Assembly (NCBI GenBank): GCA_003280915.1
Contig: QCDL01000001.1
Span: 1-64,000 of the forward strand
Length of the DNA: 64,000 nucleotides
Direction of reading: 5' to 3'
DNA from: Prochlorococcus sp. AG-355-I04
GTDB taxonomy: Bacteria > Cyanobacteriota > Cyanobacteriia > PCC-6307 > Cyanobiaceae
Below the pieces are notes generated by a model that saw only the letters and a list, made by a program, of their open reading frames with translations, was not told where the DNA came from and did no database searches. How positions within the stretch are numbered: the stretch's first letter is position 1; each line of letters begins with the position of its first letter. Of this stretch, positions 28,182 through 38,882 are shown piece by piece. The position numbers were made by a program, and so were the translations under genes.

Positions 28182-28435
28182 TTTAATAAAACTCCTTTTT
28201 AGTAGTTAATTAGATGAGCTCTTGGTTAGAAGAAATCTTTAATGTAAATACCTAACCATGTTTATAAATATAAGTTAAAAGAAAAAAGAGAAAAAAGCAT
28301 AATATAGAAACAAACTTACATAGGAAAAACATAAAAAATTAATTATTAAAATTATCAGTTACGTGAAATGTTCTGTATTGATCTATTATTAGTTCATATC
28401 GAAAAAACAATTGCCGAAGAAACAATATATTTTTT

Positions 28436-28753
28436 ATGACCAACTCTGACTACCTTTTAAAAGCTGCCATTAAGAAAGTAACAGAAAAATTAAACGAGAT
28501 ATTAGTCGAAAAAATTGAAGAAGCAACAAATATTGCTCAGGATGCTCCAGAAATTCTCAAAAAAGAATTTGATAGTTTGAAAGAATCCATAATCGAAGAA
28601 GCCTCAAGAATGGAACAAGCGGAAAATATTCAAGAAAATGAGTCCTCAAATACTTATCAAGATTCCAAAATAAAAAAAGCTTTAAATGAAATTGAAGGTA
28701 TCAATAAGCAAATTGATCTCCTTAATAAAACTATAAATAATCACATTAAATGA
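28436..28753 (+). CDS. coiled-coil protein overlapping a UbiB-like kinase
   Basis: A 105-residue, highly charged helical protein with no membrane segment. Heptad-like patterns run through most of it: VTEKLNEILVEKIEEATNIAQ at about 15-35, and IKKALNEIEGINKQIDLLNKTI near the C terminus. The stop (TGA) overlaps the next start in an ATGA, so translational coupling with the UbiB-like gene is likely. Upstream is about 250 bases of A+T-rich DNA with no gene. No family is recognised. It may be an assembly partner or regulator of the kinase, on position only. Confidence 0.65.
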   Translation: MTNSDYLLKAAIKKVTEKLNEILVEKIEEATNIAQDAPEILKKEFDSLKESIIEEASRMEQAENIQENESSNTYQDSKIKKALNEIEGINKQIDLLNKTINNHIK

Positions 28754-30417
28754 GTTATCACATTTTTCATTATCGTTTAAAAAAATTGAAGAGGGCCTTT
28801 CTAATTTGGATAACTCTGATTTCGCTTTTAACAATTTTGTGGATAGATAATATTAAATTTACAATTTTCCAAACTAAAAGCAATGAAAAAAGTAGGGTCC
28901 AAATTAAAAGGGCCAGGTGGTTTACTAATCAATTAATAAAGCTTGGTTCAGCATTTATTAAAATTGGACAATTATTATCAGCAAGACCTGATTTGATTCC
29001 TAATACCTGGATACAGGAATTGTCTAAATTGCAGGATCAAGTTCCTAATTTTTCATTTGCGCAAGTTGAAGAAACTATTAGAGATGAACTGGGGTCTAAG
29101 TTTAATGAAATAGATCAAATAATATATGATCCAGTTGGATCAGCATCACTAGCTCAGGTTCATAGAGCGACTTTAAAAAATGGTAAGAAAGTAGTATTTA
29201 AAGTTCAAAGACCCAATTTAAAAGAATTGTTTATTATCGATTTGGGCATAATGCAGCAAATAGCAGGATTGTTACAGAAAAACAAGAATTGGAGTCGAGG
29301 TAGAAACTGGGTTGAAATTGCTAGAGAGTGTAGGAAAGTTCTAATGAAAGAGCTTGATTTTACTTGTGAAGCACAATATGCAGCAAGATTTAGACAGCAA
29401 TTTCTTGATGATGAAAATGTTGAAGTCCCTGAAGTAATTTGGGATATGAGCAGTGAAAAAGTTCTTTGTTTAAGTTATTTAGCAGGAACAAAAATAAGCG
29501 ATTTAGAAAAATTACAATCACAAGAAATTGATTTACCCAAGATTGCAGAAATAGGTGCCATCAGCTATTTAAAACAATTAGTAAATTATGGTTTTTTTCA
29601 TGCAGACCCTCATCCAGGTAATCTAGCAGTTTCAAATGAAGGTAAATTGATTTTTTATGATTTTGGAATGATGGGCAATATCTCAAATAATCTTCAAACA
29701 AGATTAGGGGGGATGGTAAAAGCTGCTGCTCTTAGAGACGCCTCATCACTTGTTAGTCAATTACAACAAGCTGGGCTAATTTCGAAAGATATAGATGTAG
29801 GACCAGTCAGAAGATTAGTCAGATTGATGCTTAAAGAAGCCTTAACTCCTCCATTTAGTCCAAATATTATCGAAAAATTATCTGGAGATTTATACGAACT
29901 TGTTTATGAAACACCTTTTCAACTGCCAGTAGATTTAATCTTTGTGATGAGAGCTTTATCAACTTTTGAAGGAGTTGGTAGAATGCTTGATCCAGGGTTT
30001 AACCTTGTATCAGTTACAAAGCCTTATTTAATAGAACTTATGACTTCGAATAATCAAACTCCCAACGATTTAATTAACCAATTTGGAAGGCAAGTAGGTG
30101 AACTAGGATCAAAAGCTGTTGGGATTCCCAAAAGAATAGATGAAAGTTTAGAAAGATTAGAGCAGGGCGATTTACAATTGCAAATAAGAATGGGAGAGTC
30201 TGATAGGCAATTCAAAAAAATGTTTACTGCTCAAAAAACTTTAGGCCATTCAATTCTTATAGGAAGCTTATCAATTGCATCTGCATTACTTGTAACCAAT
30301 AAACAAAATAATTTTGCATTATTGCCACTTTTTTTTGCACTACCAATAAGTATTGACTGGATAAAGTGCCAATTAAGTATGAGAAAAGGCTCACGTTTAG
30401 AAAAACTTAAGCGCTAA
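28750..30417 (+). CDS. ABC1/UbiB-family atypical kinase
   Basis: A 555-residue member of the ABC1K/UbiB/AarF family, whose members act in quinone and tocopherol metabolism and membrane lipid homeostasis of thylakoids. Diagnostic motifs: KLGSAFIKIGQLLSARPDLIP (the KxGQ motif) at about residues 58-78, an alanine-rich loop DPVGSASLAQVHRATL, VVFKVQRP with the ATP-contacting lysine, FFHADPHPGNL (catalytic HAD and NPG-like region) and FYDFGMMG. Transmembrane segments lie near the N terminus and at about 500-535. It overlaps the upstream coiled-coil gene by four bases. It is convergent with eno. Confidence 0.92.
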   Translation: MSYHIFHYRLKKLKRAFLIWITLISLLTILWIDNIKFTIFQTKSNEKSRVQIKRARWFTNQLIKLGSAFIKIGQLLSARPDLIPNTWIQELSKLQDQVPNFSFAQVEETIRDELGSKFNEIDQIIYDPVGSASLAQVHRATLKNGKKVVFKVQRPNLKELFIIDLGIMQQIAGLLQKNKNWSRGRNWVEIARECRKVLMKELDFTCEAQYAARFRQQFLDDENVEVPEVIWDMSSEKVLCLSYLAGTKISDLEKLQSQEIDLPKIAEIGAISYLKQLVNYGFFHADPHPGNLAVSNEGKLIFYDFGMMGNISNNLQTRLGGMVKAAALRDASSLVSQLQQAGLISKDIDVGPVRRLVRLMLKEALTPPFSPNIIEKLSGDLYELVYETPFQLPVDLIFVMRALSTFEGVGRMLDPGFNLVSVTKPYLIELMTSNNQTPNDLINQFGRQVGELGSKAVGIPKRIDESLERLEQGDLQLQIRMGESDRQFKKMFTAQKTLGHSILIGSLSIASALLVTNKQNNFALLPLFFALPISIDWIKCQLSMRKGSRLEKLKR

Positions 30418-30421
30418 AAAA

Positions 30422-31717
<1,296 letters not shown>

Positions 31718-31975
31718 TTAATTATTACTATTTAAATCCTATTAATAGCTGAACTATTTGGCTAATATCTGAAATATATATTTTAAACAATTAAAATTTT
31801 TTTGTTTCATAACAGTATATATAATTAGTTAACACTTTTATTAATTCCAAAGCCCCGCAACCCCTCTCATAAAAATATTTTTGAAATTCATCTTACAATT
31901 TAAAATTATTGGATGATTATTAATGCAGATCCTCTTTAGAATATTAATTAATAATCAACTGTAGTTTTATAGTTT

Positions 31976-34732
31976 ATGAGAGAAACCCTTACATCCAGTC
32001 CTGAACTATTTAGCGATATCAGTTGGAAACTTCTTTTATTAGGGGAAGAAACCGCAAAAAAATGGGATCATAGCGAATTTAATATTGAACACATAATTCA
32101 TACATTGTTCTCATCAAGTGAATTCTTTGCTTTCATTGAAAAATTATCAATCGACCAAGATACAGTTTTGGACATAACAGAAGATTTTTTAGAAGAGACA
32201 CCAACAAATGAGTCAGATATTTTTACTATCGGAGAAGATTTAGAAATTTTATTAGATAACGCGAATCAGATTAAAACTCAATGGGGATCAAGATTAATAG
32301 AAATCCCTCATTTACTAATTGCTCTTGGAAGAGATTTAAGAATTGGAAATTATGTTTTTGAAGAAGGAAACCTTTCAATGGAAAAATTAGAGGAAGAATT
32401 AAAGTTTTACCCAAATATTAATCAATCAAAAGATTCTTTTAATTATGGGAATGTAATTGAAATAAATAATCAATCTAATTTTGAATCAAAGAAAGAAGCT
32501 TTAGTTAAAGAAGAAAAATTGAAAAAAGCTATTATTCCATTACCGAAAAGTGAACTTCAAATTGAAACCAAAAAACAAGTTGGAAAAGATGAAAATGCTC
32601 TTTCAATTTATGGAAAAGATTTAACAGAATCAGCTAAAAAAGGCTTACTGGATCCCGTTTTAGGAAGAGAAAATGAAATAAATAATTTAATGAGAGTACT
32701 CTGCAGAAGAAACAAAAATAACCCTATACTTATTGGCAATCCTGGAGTTGGTAAAACCTCAATTGCAAAATTACTCGCTCATTTAATTGTAGACAAAAAA
32801 GTTCCTGATACTCTAAAGGACTTAAAAATTATTTCACTTGACTTAGGTGCATTAGTTTCTGGTACCAAATTTAGAGGTCAACTAGAGGAAAGACTGAGCT
32901 TAATAATGCAAGAACTAAATAATCCAAACCAAGGAATGATTCTATTTATAGATGAAATTCACTCAATATTAAGTTCTGACAGATCTTCTACCGACATCAG
33001 TAATATCTTAAAACCTTTACTAGCTGAAGGAGAACTTAGATGTATAGGTACAACAACACCTGAGAAATTTCGTGAAACTATTGAAAAAGATCAGGCATTA
33101 AATAATTGCTTTCAAAAGATAGCTGTTAATGAACCTTCAGTAGAATTAAGCGCAAAAATATTACAAGGGATCAAAAAGAAATATGAATTACATCATGGCA
33201 TAAAAATTTCTGAAGAGGCTGTAAACTATTCTGCAAAATTAGCCGATAGATACATCAGCGATAAATGTCTACCCGATAGTGCAATAGATTTAATTGATGA
33301 AGCAGCTGCACAGTTGAAAATCGATTCTAATAATATGCCTCAAATCATTCTCCAACAAGAAAACAAACTTAATACTATTGATGAAAAATTGAATAATTTG
33401 CAAGGAGAAAATATCGAAGCGCAAGAAAAACTATTGAATAATAGACAACAATCAGAGGCAAAATTAAACGTTCTTTTAGAAAATTGGAACAATTTACGTG
33501 AAGAAATGGAGGAATTATCTATTTTAATGAAAGAAGAAGATAATCTAACCAAACAAATAAAAGATAAATCAAATCGCGAAATTGGAAATGATCTAGATTA
33601 TTCAGAAAAGCTTGAAGAAGAGTTAAGTGAAATAGAGAATGACATACAAAAAATTGAAGAGAACTTTAATAAAATAAAGAAAAATAGAAATTTCCCCTTT
33701 AAATATCAAGTTGAACCTGATGATATTGCAGATGTTATATCAAAAATCACAGGTATTCCAATTTCTAAAGTAGTTTCAAATGAACGTAAGAAATTAGTCA
33801 ATCTAGAAACAGAACTAAGTGAAAAAGTTATTGGACAAGAAAAAGCTATAGAAGCTGTTTCTGCTGCAATTAGAAGAGCTCGAGTTGGTATGAAAAGTCC
33901 TAAAAGACCTATAGGATCTTTTTTATTTATGGGTCCTACTGGTGTTGGTAAAACAGAATTAGCAAAATCTCTTGCAACAGCTTTATTTGATGAAGAAGAT
34001 GCACTTTTAAGATTAGACATGAGTGAATATATGGAGAAAAATGCCGTAGCAAGACTTTTAGGAGCTCCCCCAGGTTATGTTGGTTATGAAGAGGGAGGTC
34101 AATTAACTGAAGCTGTAAGACGTAAACCCTATTCAGTAATACTTCTTGATGAGATAGAAAAAGCACATGCAGAAGTATTTAATATCCTTTTGCAAGTCTT
34201 AGATGAAGGAAGATTAACGGACTCTCAAGGAAGGACCGTAGATTTCAAAAATACGGTAATCATTATGACAAGTAACCTAGCTGGTAAATCTATACTGGAG
34301 TATTCACAAAAGATTTCTAAAAGTGAAGGAAAGTTAGAAAAAGATCAACAAACTCTAGATGATTCAATTAATAATGCATTGTCTTCAATTTTTAGACCTG
34401 AATTTTTAAATAGAATTGACGAAGTGGTAAAGTTTGATCCATTATCTATTGATGAACTTCAAAAAATAATCATTCTACAAACAGAAGATTTAAAGAACCT
34501 GCTACTTGAGCAGAAAATAAATATCACTATAGACAAAAAAGTTATCAACAAAATTGCAAACGATTCTTACGAACCTGAATATGGTGCTAGGCCACTTAGC
34601 AGGGAACTTAGAAGACAAATAGAAAATCCCTTGGCAGCAAAACTTTTAGAGGATAACTTCAAAAATAAAAAAAATATAACAATTAAACTTAACCCTGCAA
34701 AAAAAGATGAGATCGTTTTCAAACCTAGCTGA
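31976..34732 (+). CDS. ClpB-type disaggregase paralogue with degenerate AAA1 arginine fingers
   Basis: A 918-residue Hsp100 protein. N-domain: about 1-145. A charged linker of about 60 residues (150-210) is longer than in standard ClpB. AAA1 has Walker A GNPGVGKT at 254-261 and Walker B LFIDEIH near 323-329. The coiled-coil middle domain is at about 450-570. AAA2 has Walker A GPTGVGKT at 653-660 and FRPEFLNRIDEVV. In AAA1, where ClpB has the arginine-finger pair ERRFQ, this protein reads NNCFQ (376-380). AAA2's sensor and arginine region look normal. It is probably a ClpB2-like paralogue. It lacks the ClpC/ClpA P-loop for ClpP binding, so disaggregation rather than proteolysis is expected. 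It lies 61 bases upstream of secE. Confidence 0.85.
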   Translation: MRETLTSSPELFSDISWKLLLLGEETAKKWDHSEFNIEHIIHTLFSSSEFFAFIEKLSIDQDTVLDITEDFLEETPTNESDIFTIGEDLEILLDNANQIKTQWGSRLIEIPHLLIALGRDLRIGNYVFEEGNLSMEKLEEELKFYPNINQSKDSFNYGNVIEINNQSNFESKKEALVKEEKLKKAIIPLPKSELQIETKKQVGKDENALSIYGKDLTESAKKGLLDPVLGRENEINNLMRVLCRRNKNNPILIGNPGVGKTSIAKLLAHLIVDKKVPDTLKDLKIISLDLGALVSGTKFRGQLEERLSLIMQELNNPNQGMILFIDEIHSILSSDRSSTDISNILKPLLAEGELRCIGTTTPEKFRETIEKDQALNNCFQKIAVNEPSVELSAKILQGIKKKYELHHGIKISEEAVNYSAKLADRYISDKCLPDSAIDLIDEAAAQLKIDSNNMPQIILQQENKLNTIDEKLNNLQGENIEAQEKLLNNRQQSEAKLNVLLENWNNLREEMEELSILMKEEDNLTKQIKDKSNREIGNDLDYSEKLEEELSEIENDIQKIEENFNKIKKNRNFPFKYQVEPDDIADVISKITGIPISKVVSNERKKLVNLETELSEKVIGQEKAIEAVSAAIRRARVGMKSPKRPIGSFLFMGPTGVGKTELAKSLATALFDEEDALLRLDMSEYMEKNAVARLLGAPPGYVGYEEGGQLTEAVRRKPYSVILLDEIEKAHAEVFNILLQVLDEGRLTDSQGRTVDFKNTVIIMTSNLAGKSILEYSQKISKSEGKLEKDQQTLDDSINNALSSIFRPEFLNRIDEVVKFDPLSIDELQKIIILQTEDLKNLLLEQKINITIDKKVINKIANDSYEPEYGARPLSRELRRQIENPLAAKLLEDNFKNKKNITIKLNPAKKDEIVFKPS

Positions 34733-34793
34733 GGAGTAAATCAATAAGCTAAAATAAAAACTAAAGCATAAAGCTTAATTTCAAAAAAATTTT

Positions 34794-35036
34794 GTGACAA
34801 GTCCTACTACTAATAAAGAACCTCTTAAAAAGGATTCTCCTGAAGTTGAAGAGCCTAAAAAAAAGAATAATTTTTTTAGATCTACCTACGATGAGCTTAA
34901 ACTTGTCGTGTGGCCTAACAAACAACAACTTTTTAGCGAATCAGTAGCAGTTATAATTATGGTATCTTTTTCTGCTGCAGCCATTGCTTCTGTTAGCAGA
35001 TTCTATGGATGGGCAGCCTCGCAAATTTTTGGTTGA
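34794..35036 (+). CDS. secE: preprotein translocase subunit SecE
   Basis: Small essential clamp of the SecYEG channel. The 80-residue protein has a charged N terminus followed by FFRSTYDELKLVVWPNKQQL, the conserved amphipathic helix with VxWP. One transmembrane helix (about 50-72) completes it. It starts with GTG at 34794. It opens the classical secE-nusG-rplK-rplA-rplJ-rplL order. The single-helix form is usual in cyanobacteria. Confidence 0.94.
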   Translation: MTSPTTNKEPLKKDSPEVEEPKKKNNFFRSTYDELKLVVWPNKQQLFSESVAVIIMVSFSAAAIASVSRFYGWAASQIFG

Positions 35037-35087
35037 ATTATCTCCCAAATATCCATTAATAAAGATTTTAATTAAGCTTCTAGAAAA

Positions 35088-35699
35088 ATGAGTAATGAAT
35101 TAACTACAAACCTTGCTTCTTCAAAGGCAAATACAAGCATCGCAAGATGGTATGCAGTTCAAGTAGCATCCAGCTGTGAAAAAAAAGTAAAAGCGACTCT
35201 TGAGCAGAGATCAGTAACTTTAGGTGTTAATAATAGAATCATTGAAATTGAAATTCCCCAAACTCCAGGAATTAAATTAAAAAAAGATGGAAGCAGACAA
35301 ACTACTGAAGAAAAAGTTTTCCCAGGTTATGTTCTCGTAAGAATGATTTTGGATGAAGATACAATGATGGCTGTTAAAAGTACTCCAAATGTAATTAACT
35401 TTGTCGGTGCTGAAGACGGTAGAGGCAGCGGAAGATCGCGAGGTCATATCAAACCTCGACCATTATCAAGACAAGAAGTTAATAGAATCTTTAAGCGCGC
35501 ATCAGAGAAAAAAGCTGTAATCAAGTTAGATATTGAAGAAAAAGATAGAATCATAGTAACTAGCGGTCCATTCAAGGATTTCCAAGGAGAAGTTATAGAA
35601 GTTTCCGGAGAAAGAAATAAATTAAAAGCATTACTTTCAATATTTGGGCGCGAGACTCCTGTAGAATTAGAATTCTCCCAAATCAATAAACAAAATTAA
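35088..35699 (+). CDS. nusG: transcription termination/antitermination factor NusG
   Basis: RNA-polymerase-bound elongation factor. The NGN domain (about 18-130) shows WYAVQVASSCEKKVKATLEQR and FPGYVLVRMILDED. The C-terminal KOW domain (about 150-203) has GPFKDFQGEVIEV. The length of 203 is normal. It lies between secE and rplK. Confidence 0.97.
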   Translation: MSNELTTNLASSKANTSIARWYAVQVASSCEKKVKATLEQRSVTLGVNNRIIEIEIPQTPGIKLKKDGSRQTTEEKVFPGYVLVRMILDEDTMMAVKSTPNVINFVGAEDGRGSGRSRGHIKPRPLSRQEVNRIFKRASEKKAVIKLDIEEKDRIIVTSGPFKDFQGEVIEVSGERNKLKALLSIFGRETPVELEFSQINKQN

Positions 35700-35766
35700 T
35701 TTCTAATTGTTCTTGGTTATCGAGTAAAATTATGATTTTCTACTCCAGCATAAATTATCTAATCTA

Positions 35767-36192
35767 ATGGCAAAAAAAATTGTTGCAGTCATCAAGCTTG
35801 CTCTACAAGCAGGCAAAGCAAATCCTGCTCCTCCTGTAGGGCCAGCTTTAGGACAACATGGTGTCAATATCATGGCATTTTGCAAAGAATACAACGCAAG
35901 GACACAAGATAAAGCAGGTTTTGTAATTCCAGTCGAGATTTCTGTTTTTGAAGATAGAAGCTTTACTTTTATCACAAAAACTCCTCCTGCTTCCGTCTTA
36001 ATAACAAAAGCAGCTGGTATAGAGAAAGGTTCAGGTGAATCTGCAAAAGGCTCTGTTGGGAATATTAGTAAAGCTCAACTAGAAGAAATAGCCAAAACTA
36101 AGCTTCCTGATCTAAACTGTTCTAGTGTTGAATCAGCAATGAAAGTAATTGAGGGTACTGCTCGTAATATGGGCGTCTCTATCACTGATTGA
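35767..36192 (+). CDS. rplK: 50S ribosomal protein L11
   Basis: Binds the GTPase-centre region of 23S rRNA. Signature [29 protein letters not shown] is at residues 17-45, split by the universal proline pair. The C-terminal RNA-binding part ends [16 protein letters not shown]. It has 141 residues. It is followed by a short A+T-rich gap before rplA with a small GGTTA/TAACC palindrome (36225-36239), which may be structural or chance. Confidence 0.98.
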   Translation: MAKKIVAVIKLALQAGKANPAPPVGPALGQHGVNIMAFCKEYNARTQDKAGFVIPVEISVFEDRSFTFITKTPPASVLITKAAGIEKGSGESAKGSVGNISKAQLEEIAKTKLPDLNCSSVESAMKVIEGTARNMGVSITD

Positions 36193-36258
36193 GTTCAATA
36201 CACAATTTCTCACTATTTAGGGGAGGTTAATTAATAACCGTTTGCACCCAATATTATT

Positions 36259-36966
36259 ATGAAAAAACTATCTAAAAGAATGGCGGCTCTATCAACAAAG
36301 ATAGAAGATCGCATTTACGCACCACTTGAAGCTATTAGTATTATCAAGGAAAATGCTAATGCAAAATTTGATGAAACTATTGAAGCACATATACGTCTAG
36401 GTATTGATCCAAAATATACTGATCAACAATTAAGGACCACTGTTGCATTACCACATGGTACTGGCCAAAGCATAAAAATTGCAGTAATTACAAGCGGTGA
36501 GAATGTATCGAAAGCTAAGGCTGCTGGTGCAGATTTATTTGGCGAAGAAGATCTTGTTGAGAGCATCAACAAAGGAAATATGGAGTTTGATTTACTTATT
36601 GCAACTCCAGATATGATGCCAAAGGTTGCAAAATTAGGAAGAGTTTTAGGACCTAGAGGTTTAATGCCTAATCCTAAGGCTGGGACAGTAACTAATGACA
36701 TTGCTAATGCAATAAAAGAATTCAAAGCTGGTAAGCTCGAATTTAGAGCAGACAAGGCTGGAATCGTTCATGTCCGCTTTGGAAAAGCAAGTTTCACAAA
36801 AGAGGCTCTATTTGATAACTTAAAAACCTTACAAGAATCAATTGATAAAAATAAACCAAGTGGGGCTAAAGGAAAGTATTGGAAAACTTTTTATGTAACT
36901 TCAACAATGGGGCCTTCAGTTCAAGTTGATATAAATGCTGTACAAGATTACCAACCAGAAGGTTAA
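36259..36966 (+). CDS. rplA: 50S ribosomal protein L1
   Basis: Forms the mobile L1 stalk near the E site and often regulates its own mRNA. Landmarks are [32 protein letters not shown], the [14 protein letters not shown] signature, and [20 protein letters not shown] at the C terminus. It has 235 residues. The 190 bases that follow hold the L10 leader. Confidence 0.98.
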   Translation: MKKLSKRMAALSTKIEDRIYAPLEAISIIKENANAKFDETIEAHIRLGIDPKYTDQQLRTTVALPHGTGQSIKIAVITSGENVSKAKAAGADLFGEEDLVESINKGNMEFDLLIATPDMMPKVAKLGRVLGPRGLMPNPKAGTVTNDIANAIKEFKAGKLEFRADKAGIVHVRFGKASFTKEALFDNLKTLQESIDKNKPSGAKGKYWKTFYVTSTMGPSVQVDINAVQDYQPEG

Positions 36967-37001
36967 CGCTTTGTAGTATAATTTTAATTGCAATAATACG
37001 G

Positions 37002-37117
37002 CCAAAGAAAGTAGGTTAATTTAGTTAATCTAAATTTTTAATTCCTACCGAGGACTCGTCTTAAATTATTTCTTTTTGGATCTAATAAAAGCGGCCTCTT
37101 TTAAAGAACTTTGCCGC
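37002..37117 (+). promoter_or_regulatory. L10 leader (rplJ cis-regulatory RNA)
   Basis: A structured region precedes rplJ. An outer stem pairs CCAAAGAAA (37002-37010) with TTTCTTTTTGG (37069-37079). Within it, GTAGGTTAATTTAG (37011-37024) pairs with the region ending CCTAC (37044-37048). A separate hairpin, GCGGC/GCCGC (37091-37095 and 37113-37117), follows. Ribosomal protein L10, with L7/L12, represses its operon through such leaders. The kink-turn detail and attenuation mode are not resolved by eye. Confidence 0.7.
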
Positions 37118-37156
37118 ATTTCCTGCTCTCCCTAAATTACGATCCAAAAAACATCA

Positions 37157-37684
37157 ATGGGCCGAACACTAGAGAATAAGCAAAAAATCGTTACTGAGAT
37201 TAAATCTCTTTTAGACGACTCGGAAATGGCTGTAGTTCTTGACTATAAAGGTTTAACTATCAAAGAGATGTCAGATTTGCGATCTAGATTGCAAACTACT
37301 AACGGCATCTGCAAAGTTACTAAAAATTCATTAATGCGCAAAGCTATTGATGGAGATAGTAACTGGAACGATCTTGAATCTTTACTGACCGGAACAAATG
37401 CTTTTGTCTTAATTAAAGAAGATGTTGGTGGTGCTGTAAAAGCAATCGAATCTTTTCAAAAAGACACCAAAAAATCCGAGACCAAAGGAGCTTTATTTGA
37501 AGGCAGACTTCTTAGCGATTCTGAAATAAAAGAAATTGCAAGTCTTCCATCTAAAGAAGTATTGATGGCAAAAATTGCTGGCGCTCTTAATGGCGTTGCA
37601 ACAAAAATTGCGATCTCTATCAATGAAGTACCTTCTGGACTTGCTAGATCACTTAAACAACATTCTGAAAAATCAGAATCCTAA
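37157..37684 (+). CDS. rplJ: 50S ribosomal protein L10
   Basis: Anchors the L7/L12 stalk to the ribosome. It has 175 residues: [19 protein letters not shown] at the N terminus, then [32 protein letters not shown] and a helical C-terminal tail that binds L7/L12 dimers. The upstream leader indicates autoregulation. rplL follows 28 bases downstream. Confidence 0.97.
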   Translation: MGRTLENKQKIVTEIKSLLDDSEMAVVLDYKGLTIKEMSDLRSRLQTTNGICKVTKNSLMRKAIDGDSNWNDLESLLTGTNAFVLIKEDVGGAVKAIESFQKDTKKSETKGALFEGRLLSDSEIKEIASLPSKEVLMAKIAGALNGVATKIAISINEVPSGLARSLKQHSEKSES

Positions 37685-37712
37685 ATTCAAAACCTAATTA
37701 ACTTTTAAGAAA

Positions 37713-38108
37713 ATGTCCGCAAAAACTGAAGAAATTCTTGAATCATTAAAATCTCTATCACTTTTAGAAGCATCTGAGCTTGTAAAGCAAATTGAAGAGG
37801 CTTTTGGTGTATCTGCTGCAGCTTCTGCAGGTGTAGTTATGGCAGCTCCAGGCGCAGCTGGCGGTGACGCAGATGGTGGCGCTGCTGAAGAAAAAACTGA
37901 ATTTGATGTAGTTCTCGAAAGCTTTGATGCAGCCGCAAAAATCAAAGTACTTAAGGTTGTAAGAAATGCAACTGGTCTAGGTCTTGGCGATGCAAAAGCA
38001 CTTGTTGAATCTGCACCAAAAACAGTAAAAGAAGGAATTGCTAAAGCAGATGCCGAATCTTTAAAGAAAGAGATTGAAGAAGCTGGCGGTAAAGTTACAC
38101 TTAAGTAA
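37713..38108 (+). CDS. rplL: 50S ribosomal protein L7/L12
   Basis: Stalk protein that recruits translational GTPases. The N-terminal dimerisation domain ([20 protein letters not shown]) is followed by an alanine/glycine hinge ([17 protein letters not shown]). The globular domain shows [20 protein letters not shown] and [15 protein letters not shown]. It has 131 residues. Its GCN/GCT-rich hinge makes the locally highest G+C of the region, typical of a highly expressed gene. Confidence 0.98.
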
Positions 38109-38122
38109 GAGAATATTTTTTC

Positions 38123-38147
38123 AAGCCGATAGACTTTATATCGGCTT
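38123..38147 (+). other. hairpin between rplL and rnhA
   Basis: Perfect stem AAGCCGAT/ATCGGCTT around a nine-base loop. There is no T-run after it (CAAAAATT follows), so it is not a classical terminator. It ends eight bases before the rnhA ATG, and may weaken read-through or modulate rnhA translation. Confidence 0.5.
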
Positions 38148-38155
38148 CAAAAATT

Positions 38156-38875
38156 ATGAATATTGATATTATTGCAATTGAAGCTGCAACTGATGGTGCC
38201 TGCAGTGGTAATCCAGGTCCAGGTGGTTGGGGTGGACTAATAATTTTTGACGACAAAAGTGAATTAGAAATAGGTGGTGCCGAGCAAAATACTACCAATA
38301 ATAGAATGGAACTTACTGCTGCTATAAAAACACTTGAGAAATTAAAAACCTATAAATTAAAGGAGAACTTTAAATTAAGAACTGATAGTAAATATGTCAT
38401 AGAAGGATATACAAAATGGATTACTAATTGGAAAAGAAATGGATGGAAAACAAGCTCAGGAAAATCAGTTCAAAATCTTGATTTATGGAAAAAAATTGAT
38501 CAATTAAGAATTAATGGCCTTGTAATGGAATATGTTAAGGGTCATAGTGGTGACAAACAAAATGATAGAGTTGATAAAATTGCAACCAACTATAGCAAAG
38601 GTATATCTTTAGAAAGTAAATTAAAGGAGTCAGAATCTTCAGCTGACTTTTTTGAAAAAAATGCCCCTTCAGAAATTCAGGAATTATTTTCAAGGAATGA
38701 ATTAATTCAAAAATTTGCCGACAAAAAGTATTTGTTAAGTTCGCCAGAACTAAGCACTTTATTAGGTGAAGAAAACCACTTAAAGATCAAATTATATTCA
38801 CTTTTTGAATGGCGTAATTGGAGATTGATTCCTAAAGATAAAAAATATTGGATAATAGAAAAAAAAGAAGCCTAA
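38156..38875 (+). CDS. rnhA: ribonuclease HI with a C-terminal extension
   Basis: Degrades RNA in RNA-DNA hybrids. The catalytic acidic residues are visible: TDGACSGNPGPGGWGG (first Asp), NRMELTAAI (Glu), LRTDSKYVIEGYTKWI (second Asp) and NDRVDKIA (last Asp). The basic protrusion NWKRNGWKTSSG is present. The catalytic domain ends near residue 150. About 85 further residues (from KGISLESKLK to the end) form an extra domain with the pattern LFSRNELIQKF and LYSLFEWRNWRLIPKDKKYW, whose role is unknown. pyrD starts seven bases later. Confidence 0.93.
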   Translation: MNIDIIAIEAATDGACSGNPGPGGWGGLIIFDDKSELEIGGAEQNTTNNRMELTAAIKTLEKLKTYKLKENFKLRTDSKYVIEGYTKWITNWKRNGWKTSSGKSVQNLDLWKKIDQLRINGLVMEYVKGHSGDKQNDRVDKIATNYSKGISLESKLKESESSADFFEKNAPSEIQELFSRNELIQKFADKKYLLSSPELSTLLGEENHLKIKLYSLFEWRNWRLIPKDKKYWIIEKKEA

Positions 38876-38882
38876 TTTTTTT

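Noticed and set aside
28182-28435. Small RNA or gene between the thioredoxin-reductase-like and coiled-coil genes
   Set aside because: Only A+T-rich sequence with scattered short inverted repeats; no conserved stem or terminator.
38123-38147. Rho-independent terminator between rplL and rnhA
   Set aside because: A perfect stem, but no U-tract follows; kept only as a hairpin.
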